The notes beneath the pieces were generated by a model that saw only the letters and a program-made list of their open reading frames with translations, did no database searches and was not told where the DNA came from. This document shows positions 46,091 to 54,714 of a stretch of DNA of 61,195 bases, piece after piece. Source of the DNA: an uncultured Bacilli bacterium (GTDB taxonomy: Bacteria; Bacillota_I; Bacilli_A; RF39; UBA660); NCBI GenBank assembly GCA_934096075.1, contig CAKOLN010000008.1, forward strand, positions 1 to 61,195, read 5' to 3'. Numbering within the stretch: the stretch's first letter is position 1; each line of letters opens with the position of its first letter. The position numbers were made by a program, and so were the translations under genes.

Positions 46091-46124
46091 TGAATTGTAA
46101 AAGATAAAGGAGCAAACGAAAACT

Positions 46125-46193
46125 ATGAAAGAACTAATTCTCTTTGAATTAAGTACCAAACTTGGTACGAATTTCGGGGGGGGTTATTACTAA
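46125..46193 (+). CDS. Leader peptide B with 8-G tract
   Basis: 22-residue ORF identical to leader A except Leu for Ser at position 9. The G run (46176-46183, eight G) is followed by TTATTACTAA, giving an immediate stop. A 9-G version would end at TAG 46229-46231 in the terminator stem. Confidence 0.7.
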   Translation: MKELILFELSTKLGTNFGGGYY

Positions 46194-46222
46194 CTAACTC
46201 TCATAGTTTTTGTTTTACATTA

Positions 46223-46252
46223 AATTCATAGGCACAAGTCTATGGATTTTTT
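46223..46252 (+). terminator. Attenuator terminator of element B
   Basis: AATTCATAG (46223-46231) pairs with CTATGGATT (46240-46248, one G-U), with six T. Confidence 0.75.
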
Positions 46253-46278
46253 CGTGCTCAAAGAAAGGAAGAAAAAAG

Positions 46279-48030
46279 ATGAAAGAAAAGAAATATGCAT
46301 TGTATGGAATAGGAGTAGTATTAATATCATTAATAGGAATATCACTAGCATACTTTGCAACACAAATAGTAGGAAAAGAAAAAGATATATCAGTAAATAC
46401 AAAAGATTTAAGGATAATATTCAATAATGGAGATGCCATAACAGGAGAAAATGTAGTAGCTGAAGATAACTGGAGTATGACAAAAACATTTAGTGTAGAG
46501 AATAAATCTAATAGTACGTATAAATATAATATAGTAATAAAAGATTTAATAAATACATTCAAAACAACAGGATATTTACAATACAAAATAACAAGTACAG
46601 ATAGTGGATATAATATGACAAGTTTTGAGGATGTACCAAAGTCATCAAAAGCTCAAGATACTGTACTAGCATACAGTATATCAATAGCTGAAGGAGTTAC
46701 TCAAAACTATACAATCACAATACAATATCCAAATGATGAGAATATAGATCAATCAGATGACATGGGAGCAGAACTAAGTGGTAAATTATACATATCAGAA
46801 GGAAGCTATCCATCATTAGCTAAACTCATTCTAATAGATAATCCAACAATAAGTGAAAGAACAGATTTTAGTGTAACAAACACAGCAACAACAACAGGTA
46901 CAATATATCAAACGAATAAAACAGAAGATGGAAGTACAGTTTATTACTATTCAGGAAATACAGCAAACAATTGGGTAAAATTTGGAAAGGAAACAATAAC
47001 TGAGTGCACTTATAATAGTGAGCCTGTGTTGTATGCAGTGCTAAACGATGCTGAAACAGATTACATGTATGCTAGAACAGTAAGAACAAGTGAAGAATGT
47101 AATTCTACAAAGGTTTGCACTTTAAGTTACAATATAGTTGGGTTATCTGAATCGTTATGCACTGAAATCAATGGTACATGGAGTAACGTTGATGCCACAT
47201 TAGGTAAAACTACGAGTAACGATATATATTGGAGAATTATAAGAACAAATGAAGATGGTAGTACAAGATTACTATATTCAGGAATAAGTCCTGATACTAC
47301 AAAAGCATATATTTCGATGGATTACTCAGAAACTTCTCGAAATGCAGTATTAAGAATAGGATATATGTATGGAACACGTGGTAGTTTTGAACAAGGAAGA
47401 GAAAATAAATATTCTAGTGTGTCAAAAAAAATAATAGATAACTGGTATGAAAACAATTTATTAACTAACTATTACAAATATTTAAGTAAGACGGCAATAT
47501 ATTGTAATGATAGAAGTACTACAAATAATTATACAGATCTTACCATTAAATATGGTGCTACTAGTAGATTAGAAGTGAATAACTCACCATCATATAAATG
47601 CGGAGTAGATAAAAATAGCAATTTAATCGAAAGTACACAGGCGATAGCTGATAAATTTAGTGTGAGTACAGAAGGAGGAGGAAATGGACAATTAACTTAT
47701 CCAATTGCAATGATGACTGCAGATGAACTAGTTTTTGCCGGTGGAGTAAGTGGAACGGAAGCTGTGACAGACAACAAAATGGTGTGGTACTATTTGAATA
47801 GTAATAATGAATCCGTTACAAGCAATCTTAATATTCGTACTATGACTCCATTTCTTACTACAAATAGTAATGTGTATTTTTATTCACTTCTTGATTCTTA
47901 TAGGTTGACTGGCTGGTCAAGTGGTGAACTTCGTCCTGTAATATCTTTATCCTCTTGTGTTGGTATAAAATCAGGTTATGGGACTCCAGAAAGTCCTTAC
48001 GAAGTAGATTATGATGGTAGTTGCAAATAA
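46279..48030 (+). CDS. SipW-type surface protein with (L)RP module
   Basis: 583 aa. The signal segment is GVVLISLIGISLAYFATQIVG. A TasA/camelysin-like beta domain (about 35-190) follows, then the family C-terminal module: NNWVKFG, DIYWRIIRTNEDGS, GYMYGTRGS, LTYPIAMMTADELVFAGG and LRPVISLSSC. An insertion with CTYN...CNSTKVC...LC, absent from the 44039 protein, is shared with the gene at base 1. GAAAGGAAG precedes the ATG. Confidence 0.85.
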   Translation: MKEKKYALYGIGVVLISLIGISLAYFATQIVGKEKDISVNTKDLRIIFNNGDAITGENVVAEDNWSMTKTFSVENKSNSTYKYNIVIKDLINTFKTTGYLQYKITSTDSGYNMTSFEDVPKSSKAQDTVLAYSISIAEGVTQNYTITIQYPNDENIDQSDDMGAELSGKLYISEGSYPSLAKLILIDNPTISERTDFSVTNTATTTGTIYQTNKTEDGSTVYYYSGNTANNWVKFGKETITECTYNSEPVLYAVLNDAETDYMYARTVRTSEECNSTKVCTLSYNIVGLSESLCTEINGTWSNVDATLGKTTSNDIYWRIIRTNEDGSTRLLYSGISPDTTKAYISMDYSETSRNAVLRIGYMYGTRGSFEQGRENKYSSVSKKIIDNWYENNLLTNYYKYLSKTAIYCNDRSTTNNYTDLTIKYGATSRLEVNNSPSYKCGVDKNSNLIESTQAIADKFSVSTEGGGNGQLTYPIAMMTADELVFAGGVSGTEAVTDNKMVWYYLNSNNESVTSNLNIRTMTPFLTTNSNVYFYSLLDSYRLTGWSSGELRPVISLSSCVGIKSGYGTPESPYEVDYDGSCK

Positions 48031-48034
48031 TTTT

Positions 48035-48064
48035 AGAAATAGATTAAAATTCTATTTCTTTTTT
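48035..48064 (+). terminator. Terminator after surface gene
   Basis: AGAAATAGA (48035-48043) pairs with TCTATTTCT (48051-48059), followed by T. Confidence 0.85.
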
Positions 48065-48103
48065 ATTTATTATTTGATAAAATTAACTTAGGTGAAGAAA
48101 ATA

Positions 48104-48643
48104 ATGTTTAATGAAAATGATGTAAAGTCTAAAATGGACAAAGTAATTGAAAATTTAGAAAGTAGATTTACTACTGTAAGAGCTGGACGCGCTAATCCAA
48201 ATATTTTAAATGGTATTATGGTAGAATATTATGGTGCACCAACACCAATTCAAAGTGTTGCGACTATAAGTGTACCTGAAGCTAGACAATTAATGATAAA
48301 ACCTTTTGATAAGAGTTTATTAAAAGAAATTGAAAAAGCTATATATGCAGCTGAATTAGGTATGGCTCCTACTAATAATGGAGAAGTAGTATTTTTAACT
48401 ATTCCTGAATTAACTGAAGAAACTAGAAAAAACTATGTTAAACAAGTTAAAGAAATGGCCGAAGAAGCAAGAATAGCTTTAAGAAATGTAAGACAAGATG
48501 CTAATAACAACATTAAAAGAGAAGAATACGCAGAAGATGAAGAAAAAAGATATCTAGATCAAGTACAAAAACTTATAGATAAATATAATGTAATAGTAGA
48601 AGAAAAATATAAAGAAAAGGAAAAAGAATTATTAAGTATTTAA
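48104..48643 (+). CDS. frr: Ribosome recycling factor
   Basis: 179 aa with ESRFTTVRAGRANP, PTPIQSVATI and VRQDANNNIKRE, the standard RRF landmarks. It splits post-termination ribosomes with EF-G. The ATG at 48104 has AGGTGA upstream. Unusually, pyrH and tsf are not adjacent. Confidence 0.96.
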   Translation: MFNENDVKSKMDKVIENLESRFTTVRAGRANPNILNGIMVEYYGAPTPIQSVATISVPEARQLMIKPFDKSLLKEIEKAIYAAELGMAPTNNGEVVFLTIPELTEETRKNYVKQVKEMAEEARIALRNVRQDANNNIKREEYAEDEEKRYLDQVQKLIDKYNVIVEEKYKEKEKELLSI

Positions 48644-48651
48644 TTAAGTAC

Positions 48652-48680
48652 TTGAAATAATTAATACGATTTTCTATAAT
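48652..48680 (+). promoter_or_regulatory. Strong promoter of small RNA
   Basis: -35 TTGAAA (48652-48657), 17-bp spacer, consensus -10 TATAAT (48675-48680). Confidence 0.8.
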
Positions 48681-48686
48681 TAAATT

Positions 48687-48856
48687 GTTATTCAGACATA
48701 TAATATTAATGGACATAAAAAAAGAGTAATACCTAGCTTTGAGCTGTTAGGTGTTTACTTAGTCCATTACTTAACTGGTGAACACCGTCTCAGTTGAGTC
48801 GGTGTTCTATTTGCCTTAGAAAACTTATGCTTTAAAGCATAAGTAGTTTTATTATT
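48687..48856 (+). ncRNA. Structured small RNA of unknown family
   Basis: About 170 nt between a near-consensus promoter and a terminator-like palindrome, ACTTATGCTT/AAGCATAAGT (48823-48844) followed by T-rich sequence. TAATGGAC/GTCCATTA (48707-48714/48762-48769) closes a domain containing ACCTA/TAGGT. A second hairpin is GAACACCG/CGGTGTTC (48780-48787/48800-48807). There is no ORF with a ribosome site. It does not show the SRP, tmRNA, RNase P or T-box signatures I know. Confidence 0.6.
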
Positions 48857-48917
48857 AAAACAAGCAAACAACATTAATTTTTTCTATATTTTTATTTATG
48901 AAAAATAGATTAACTAC

Positions 48918-49149
48918 TTGAAAATTTATAGAATTTGCATTAAAATATAAGTATCTTTTGGAAGAAAGTGTAGTATATAATTTAATTTCTAGAGAGTTAG
49001 TGGTTGGTGCAAGCTAATAATGTTATATATGAAGTTTCATTCTTCTGTTAAAAAAGAATCGTATAACTGCGTTAAAGTAATGAGAGCATAATAACTTTAT
49101 GAATTAAGGTGGTACCGCTAGTAATAGTCCTTAAGCATAAAGTTTTTTT
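48918..49149 (+). promoter_or_regulatory. T-box riboswitch of the phe operon (Phe specifier)
   Basis: Promoter TTGAAA (48918-48923)/17 bp/TAAAAT (48941-48946). AGAGAGTTAGTGGTTGGTG starts at 48991. Specifier TTC is at 49036-49038 within GAAGTTTCA, and the T-box GGTGGTACCGC is at 49108-49118. The terminator pairs ACTTTATG...TTAAGG with CCTTAA...CATAAAGT, with a T run to 49149. Confidence 0.92.
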
Positions 49150-49165
49150 GTTGAAGGAGGCATTT

Positions 49166-49327
49166 ATGAAAAATAAAAAAGTATCTTTTCCGAAAGGATT
49201 CTTTAGTAATATGAAATCTACAGATAATACTTCCAAAAAGACTAAAGAAAAAGAATTCCCATTTAAATGGAGTAAAAATGTATTAAATGGTAAAAGTAAA
49301 GTAAGGATTGTTGCCTTAGAAAAATAA
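49166..49327 (+). CDS. Small basic protein between T-box and pheS
   Basis: 53 aa, Lys-rich, with five Phe (SFPKGFFSN, EFPFKW). GAAGGAGG precedes the ATG. It is the first gene under the Phe T-box, so its synthesis should rise when tRNA-Phe is uncharged. No family recognised. Confidence 0.55.
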   Translation: MKNKKVSFPKGFFSNMKSTDNTSKKTKEKEFPFKWSKNVLNGKSKVRIVALEK

Positions 49328-49343
49328 AGAAAGGAATATAAGT

Positions 49344-50399
49344 ATGAAAGAAAAATTAGAAACATTATTAATTGAAGCAAAAGAAAAAATAGATAATGCT
49401 AAAGAAGAAATGGAAATGAATTTAATTAAAAGTAAATACTTTGGTAAACAAAGTGAATTTACTTCTATAATGAAAGAAATGGTAGGACTTACACCTGAAG
49501 AAAAGAAAACTTTGGGATTGCTTACTAATGAATTTAGAACTACTTTTAATAATATATTTGATAGTAAACTAGATAATATAAAGAAAGAAACATTAAATAG
49601 AAAATTGGAAAATGAAAAGATAGATATAACATTACCTGGTAAAAAAATTAAAAATGGTAGTTTACACCCTTGTACTCAAGTTAGAATGGACTTAGAAGAT
49701 TTATTTGTAAGCATGGGCTATGATGTGGTAGAAGGTCCAGAAGTAGAAACAGATGACTATTGTTTTGAAAAACTTAATATACCAAAAGATCATCCAGCTA
49801 GAGATATGCAAGATACTTTCTATATAACTGAAGATATGTTACTTAGAACTCAAACTAGTAGTGTACAAGTTAGAACAATGCTTGCTAATAAAGAAAAGAC
49901 ACCTATTAAAATAGTATGTCCTGGTAAAGTATATAGAAGAGATAATGATGATGCTACTCATAGTCACCAATTTATGCAAATGGAGGGACTAGTAGTTGAT
50001 AAAAATATAAGTCTAAGTGATTTAAAAGGTACTTTATTAGAAATGGCTAGAAAGATATTAGGACCTAATACTAACATTAGATTTAGACCTAGCTTCTTTG
50101 GATTTACTGAACCTAGTTATGAAGTAGATGTTACATGCTTTAAATGTGGTGGTAAAGGTTGTCCTTTATGTAAAAACATTGGATGGATTGAAATATTAGG
50201 TAGTGGTATGGTTCATCCTAATGTACTTAGAATGTGTGGTTATGATCCTGAAGTTTATACTGGATTTGCATTTGGTGTAGGAATAGAAAGACTTACTATG
50301 TTTAAATATGGTATTAGTGATTTAAGAAATATATATACTAATGATTTAAGATTTTTAAATGAATTTGATAGAAAGGATGGTTTAAATGATACTAAGTAA
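49344..50399 (+). CDS. pheS: Phenylalanyl-tRNA synthetase alpha subunit
   Basis: 351 aa class II synthetase subunit: coiled-coil N-terminus, HPCTQVRMDLEDLF, RTQTSSVQVRTM, then FRPSFFGFTEPSYEVDV and GFAFGVGIERLTM. A CxxCxGxGCPLC-like zinc segment (CFKCGGKGCPLC) sits before motif 3. It overlaps pheT by 14 bp. Confidence 0.96.
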   Translation: MKEKLETLLIEAKEKIDNAKEEMEMNLIKSKYFGKQSEFTSIMKEMVGLTPEEKKTLGLLTNEFRTTFNNIFDSKLDNIKKETLNRKLENEKIDITLPGKKIKNGSLHPCTQVRMDLEDLFVSMGYDVVEGPEVETDDYCFEKLNIPKDHPARDMQDTFYITEDMLLRTQTSSVQVRTMLANKEKTPIKIVCPGKVYRRDNDDATHSHQFMQMEGLVVDKNISLSDLKGTLLEMARKILGPNTNIRFRPSFFGFTEPSYEVDVTCFKCGGKGCPLCKNIGWIEILGSGMVHPNVLRMCGYDPEVYTGFAFGVGIERLTMFKYGISDLRNIYTNDLRFLNEFDRKDGLNDTK

Positions 50400-52737
50400 A
50401 AAGTTTGTTAATGATTATATTGAAATAGATGATACTATAGAAAATATTGCTAATAATATGACAAGAGTTGGTAATGAATATGATTATGCAGGTAAACTTA
50501 TTAATGCTACTAACTTAGTTATTGGTGAAGTACTAGAGTGTACTGTGCATCCAGATAGTGATCATTTACATGTATGTAAAATTGATGTTGGAACTGAAAT
50601 ATTAAATATAGTATGTGGTGCTCCTAATATGAGAAAAGGGCTTAAAGTAATAGTGGCTTTACCTGGTGCTAAATTACCTGGTGGAGAAATTAAAAGAGGA
50701 GTAATTCGTGGAGTAGAAAGTAATGGTATGTGTTGTAGCATTGCTGAATTAGGTCTTGATAAGAAATTCTTAAGTGAAAAAGATATTGAAGGAATACATG
50801 AATTACCATTAGATGCTCCAATTGGAGAAGATGCTTTAAAATATTTAAATTTAGATGATGAAATAGTAGACTTTGAACTTACTAGTAATAGAAGTGACTT
50901 AATGAGTATGATAGGTATGGCTTATGAACTAAGTGCTGTTTATGATAAACCTGTTAATGAACCTAAACCTAAATATGAAAGCCATGAATCTAACTTTATG
51001 GATGATATGACATTAGTAGTAAGTACTGATAAAGTAAAAACATTTTTATTAGGTAAAGTAGAAAATGTAAGTATAAAAGAAAGTCCAGAGTTCATTAAAA
51101 GTAGACTAATCGCATGTGGTATTAGACCTATAAATAATGTAGTAGACATATCAAATTATATAATGATGGAAACAGGTCAACCTCTTCACTTCTATGATGC
51201 TGATAAAGTAGGTAACTATATGGAAGTTAGAATGGCTAATGATGGAGAATTACTAACTACACTGGATAATACAGAAAGAACTTTAACTAAAAATGATTTA
51301 GTTATATGTGATTCAAAAGGCTCAATAGGACTTGCGGGTGTTATGGGTGGACTTGATACTGAAGTAACTAATGAAACTAAAAATATCTTAATAGAAAGTG
51401 CTATATTTGATGCTGGTACAGTTAGAAAAACTGCTAAAAGAATATTAAGAAGTGAGGCATCAAGTAGATTTGAAAAAGGATTAGATATCAATAGAACATA
51501 CTTAGCTATGGAAAGAAGTAAAGAATTACTAAGTAAATATGCTAATGGTAATGTATTAAGTGGTACTGTTATATATGATTTATCTAATAAAGAAGAAAAA
51601 GAAGTAAATATTACTTTAGATAAAATTAATAGTGTTCTTGGAATGAATCTAGAAATAAGTAATGTAGTAGATGTACTTAATAGACTTAAATTTACTGTTA
51701 ATGTAAATGGTAATGAATTTAATATAAAAGTTCCTACTAGAAGACAAGATGTAAGCATAAAAGAAGATATAATTGAAGAAGTAGGTAGAATATATGGAGT
51801 AGATAATATTGTTCCAACATTACCAAAAAGCTCTAAAAAAGGTAGTATGGATATCTATAATAGAGAATTAAAAGTAAGACTTTCTACACTAGGACTTAAT
51901 GAAGTTTTAACTTATAGTTTAGTAAGTGAAAAGAATGCTAAAAGTTTTGGTAATGAGAATCTAGAACTAATAAAAGTATTAGAACCATTAGTAAGTGAAA
52001 AGAGTAACTTAAGAACTAGTATTATTCCATCTTTAATTGAAGTATATGATTATAATAAAGCTAGAAATATAACTGATGTAAGTATATTTGAAATAGGTAA
52101 AAAGTATTATAAAGAGAATAATGAATACAAAGAAGAAGAACTATTATCTATATTAATGTCAGGAGAATTAATTGGAGGAATAAATACTAAAATTAATGCT
52201 GATTTCTATTACATTAAAGGTGTAGTAGAAGGAATACTTGATTATTTAGGTTATAAAAATAGGTATGATTTTACAACACCAGTAACTATAAATGAATTAC
52301 ATCCTTATCAATCTGCAAATATAATCGTAGGTGGTAAATGTGTAGGATTTATTGGTAAATTACATCCAAGTATAAATAAATCTAACATATATGTAAGTGA
52401 AATAAATTTATCTTTATTAAGAACTATGAAAACTGGTAAAATGAAATTTAAAGAAATAAGTAAATATCCTAGTATAGTTAAAGATGTATCATTTATATTA
52501 AATAATGATATAACTAGTAAAGAAATAATAAAAGATATAAAGAATAAATCAACAAAGATTTTATCTAATGTTAAGGTATATGATGAATATAAACTAAGTG
52601 ATGAAAAGAGTTTAACTTTTACATTAACATTTATGGATGAAACTAGAACTTTAACTGAAGAAGAAGTAATGATTGAGTTTAACAGAATTATTGATGAAAT
52701 TACAAAAAAATATAAAGCAAGAATAAAAAATATGTAA
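50386..52737 (+). CDS. pheT: Phenylalanyl-tRNA synthetase beta subunit
   Basis: 783 aa, full length: N-terminal tRNA-binding domain (HPDSDHLHVCKIDVG), B3/B4 editing region, B5 domain and a C-terminal ferredoxin-fold anticodon-binding domain. It forms the heterotetramer with PheS. Poly-G element C starts only 6 bp after its stop codon, with no terminator between, so phe-operon read-through could enter it. Confidence 0.96.
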   Translation: MILSKKFVNDYIEIDDTIENIANNMTRVGNEYDYAGKLINATNLVIGEVLECTVHPDSDHLHVCKIDVGTEILNIVCGAPNMRKGLKVIVALPGAKLPGGEIKRGVIRGVESNGMCCSIAELGLDKKFLSEKDIEGIHELPLDAPIGEDALKYLNLDDEIVDFELTSNRSDLMSMIGMAYELSAVYDKPVNEPKPKYESHESNFMDDMTLVVSTDKVKTFLLGKVENVSIKESPEFIKSRLIACGIRPINNVVDISNYIMMETGQPLHFYDADKVGNYMEVRMANDGELLTTLDNTERTLTKNDLVICDSKGSIGLAGVMGGLDTEVTNETKNILIESAIFDAGTVRKTAKRILRSEASSRFEKGLDINRTYLAMERSKELLSKYANGNVLSGTVIYDLSNKEEKEVNITLDKINSVLGMNLEISNVVDVLNRLKFTVNVNGNEFNIKVPTRRQDVSIKEDIIEEVGRIYGVDNIVPTLPKSSKKGSMDIYNRELKVRLSTLGLNEVLTYSLVSEKNAKSFGNENLELIKVLEPLVSEKSNLRTSIIPSLIEVYDYNKARNITDVSIFEIGKKYYKENNEYKEEELLSILMSGELIGGINTKINADFYYIKGVVEGILDYLGYKNRYDFTTPVTINELHPYQSANIIVGGKCVGFIGKLHPSINKSNIYVSEINLSLLRTMKTGKMKFKEISKYPSIVKDVSFILNNDITSKEIIKDIKNKSTKILSNVKVYDEYKLSDEKSLTFTLTFMDETRTLTEEEVMIEFNRIIDEITKKYKARIKNM

Positions 52738-52743
52738 TATCTC

Positions 52744-52772
52744 TTGAATAGCAACAAATGATTTGATACAAT
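52744..52772 (+). promoter_or_regulatory. Promoter of poly-G leader element C
   Basis: -35 TTGAAT (52744-52749), 17-bp spacer, -10 TACAAT (52767-52772). Confidence 0.85.
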
Positions 52773-52805
52773 AAAAATATAAAAAATAAAGGAGCAAATG
52801 AAACT

Positions 52806-52874
52806 ATGAAAGAACTAATTCTCTTTGAATTAAGTACCAAACTTGGTACGAATTTCGGGGGGGGTTATTACTAA
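52806..52874 (+). CDS. Leader peptide C with 8-G tract
   Basis: 22-residue ORF identical to leader B. The eight G (52857-52864) are followed by TTATTACTAA. The 9-G frame would end at TAG 52910-52912 in the terminator stem. Confidence 0.7.
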   Translation: MKELILFELSTKLGTNFGGGYY

Positions 52875-52903
52875 CTAACTCTCATAGTTTTTGTTTTATA
52901 TTA

Positions 52904-52934
52904 AATTCATAGGCACAAGTCTATGGATTTTTTT
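52904..52934 (+). terminator. Attenuator terminator of element C
   Basis: AATTCATAG (52904-52912) pairs with CTATGGATT (52921-52929), with seven T. Confidence 0.75.
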
Positions 52935-52959
52935 ATGCTCGAAGAAAGGAAGGAAAGAT

Positions 52960-54606
52960 ATGAAGAAAAGATATTTAATAATTATGGTGATGTGTTTAAT
53001 CATAATAATATCTACAACAAGTTATGCATATTTTAAAACAAGAATAAAAGGTGATGGATCAACTATTAGTATTACAGGAGGGAAATTAAATTTAGTAATA
53101 AATGAAAATAAAATAAATTTAACAAATCAATTTCCAATATATGATACCCAAAAAGATACAAAAGCAAGTAAAAACGAATTTAGTATAACACTATCAGGAA
53201 GTGGTGTGACTAAAGCATGTTATAATTTGTACTTAGATGTAGATAATATTGGAACTAATTTACAGAATAAATTTCTAAAATATGAATTAAGTGATGGAAC
53301 AAATGCATATGTAGGAAATTTTGATGGATTAGTAAGTGGAACAAAAATATTAATGGTTAGAAATGAATCATTAAGTTCATCTTTACCATCAAAAAATTAT
53401 ATACTAAGATTATGGTTATCTTATAGTGAAACAGAAGATCAAAGTTTTATATTAACTGGTGATGAATCATCAAGAACATTTGAAGGAAAATTACACATAA
53501 CAGGAACAACAGGAGATTGCCAATCTATTGCTTTAAAAGATGCAATATTAGAGGATAACAAAGTAGCGCCAGATAGAACAAATTTTTCAAAGGCATTTAC
53601 TGAAGAAACAACAGGAACTATATATCAAACAAATAAAACAGAAGATGGAAGTACAGTATACTATTATTCAGGTGCGACAGCAAATAATTGGGTGAAGTTT
53701 GGAAAGTATTCTAATGATGATACATCAAGTTCAAATTTATGGAAAACAGGGGATGATATATATTGGAGAATTATAAGAACAAATGAAGATGGAAGTATAA
53801 GATTACTTTATGCTGGAACAAGTCCTGATACAACAAAAGGATACATAAGCGGTACAAATGTAGAAGGTACGTCATCGTTTAATAGTTCTTACTATGATCC
53901 AATGTATGCAGGTTATATGTATGGTACAAGTGGTTCATTAGAAAATAATAGAACTAACACAAATGATAGTATAATAAAACAAACAATAGATAATTGGTAT
54001 AAAAACAATTTATTAACTAATTATGATAAATATATAAGCAAAACAGCAATATTTTGTAATGATAGAAGCATAGGATATAGAACGTATTCAATGACAAGTG
54101 AATTTATGTATGGACCACGTGAAAGGTCAATTAGTTATACTCCAACATATAAATGTGGAGGAAATAAAAATGGAGGGTTATTTGAGAGTACACAAGCTTT
54201 GGCTGACAAATTTAGTGTAAGTACTGAAGGCGGGGGAAATGGACAGCTAACATATCCCGTCGCTTTAATGACAGTTGATGAGGCTACATTTGCTGGTGGC
54301 AAAGAATTTGAAGAATTAAAGTATCCATATATATGGTATTATACAAATAGTCAAGGAGAATCAATCACAGGTGGTAAATCGTGGTGGACTTTGTCTCCTT
54401 CTCATTATAATTATTCAAGCAAATATAATGAAGGAAATATTGCTATATTTATAATTAGTGACTTTGATATTGGTATTTATGTGACTTCTTCTTCTGGATT
54501 AGGAGCAGTTCGTCCGGCTCTTTCACTGTTATCATGCGTAAAAGTGACTGGTAACGGGACATCTTTTAGTCCATACGAAATAGATTATGAAGGTAGTTGT
54601 AATTAA
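52960..54606 (+). CDS. SipW-type surface protein with (V)RP module
   Basis: 548 aa. The signal segment is LIIMVMCLIIIISTTSYAYF. A TasA-like beta domain with its own sequence follows, then the shared module: TGTIYQTNKTEDGSTVYYYS, DIYWRIIRTNEDGS, GYMYGTSGS, LTYPVALMTVDEATFAGG, WWTLSP and AVRPALSLLSC. The start at 52960 has GGAAGGAAAG; the frame continues upstream to the terminator region without a proper start. Confidence 0.85.
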   Translation: MKKRYLIIMVMCLIIIISTTSYAYFKTRIKGDGSTISITGGKLNLVINENKINLTNQFPIYDTQKDTKASKNEFSITLSGSGVTKACYNLYLDVDNIGTNLQNKFLKYELSDGTNAYVGNFDGLVSGTKILMVRNESLSSSLPSKNYILRLWLSYSETEDQSFILTGDESSRTFEGKLHITGTTGDCQSIALKDAILEDNKVAPDRTNFSKAFTEETTGTIYQTNKTEDGSTVYYYSGATANNWVKFGKYSNDDTSSSNLWKTGDDIYWRIIRTNEDGSIRLLYAGTSPDTTKGYISGTNVEGTSSFNSSYYDPMYAGYMYGTSGSLENNRTNTNDSIIKQTIDNWYKNNLLTNYDKYISKTAIFCNDRSIGYRTYSMTSEFMYGPRERSISYTPTYKCGGNKNGGLFESTQALADKFSVSTEGGGNGQLTYPVALMTVDEATFAGGKEFEELKYPYIWYYTNSQGESITGGKSWWTLSPSHYNYSSKYNEGNIAIFIISDFDIGIYVTSSSGLGAVRPALSLLSCVKVTGNGTSFSPYEIDYEGSCN

Positions 54607-54621
54607 AAATGTACTTAATAA

Positions 54622-54660
54622 AATAAGTTTAAGAAATTTGTTTCAAAAACTTATTTTTTT
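54622..54660 (+). terminator. Terminator after surface gene
   Basis: AATAAGTTT (54622-54630) pairs with AAACTTATT (54647-54655), with a T run. Confidence 0.85.
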
Positions 54661-54662
54661 AG

Positions 54663-54697
54663 TGGACAAATAATGTGAAAATACTTATAATAAGTAT
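54663..54697 (+). promoter_or_regulatory. lon promoter with palindromic operator-like site
   Basis: -35 TGGACA (54663-54668), 17-bp spacer, -10 TATAAT (54686-54691). A perfect palindrome ATACTTAT-A-ATAAGTAT (54681-54697) covers the -10, so a dimeric repressor site is plausible. Confidence 0.6.
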
Positions 54698-54714
54698 CCA
54701 TGGAGGCGATATAC

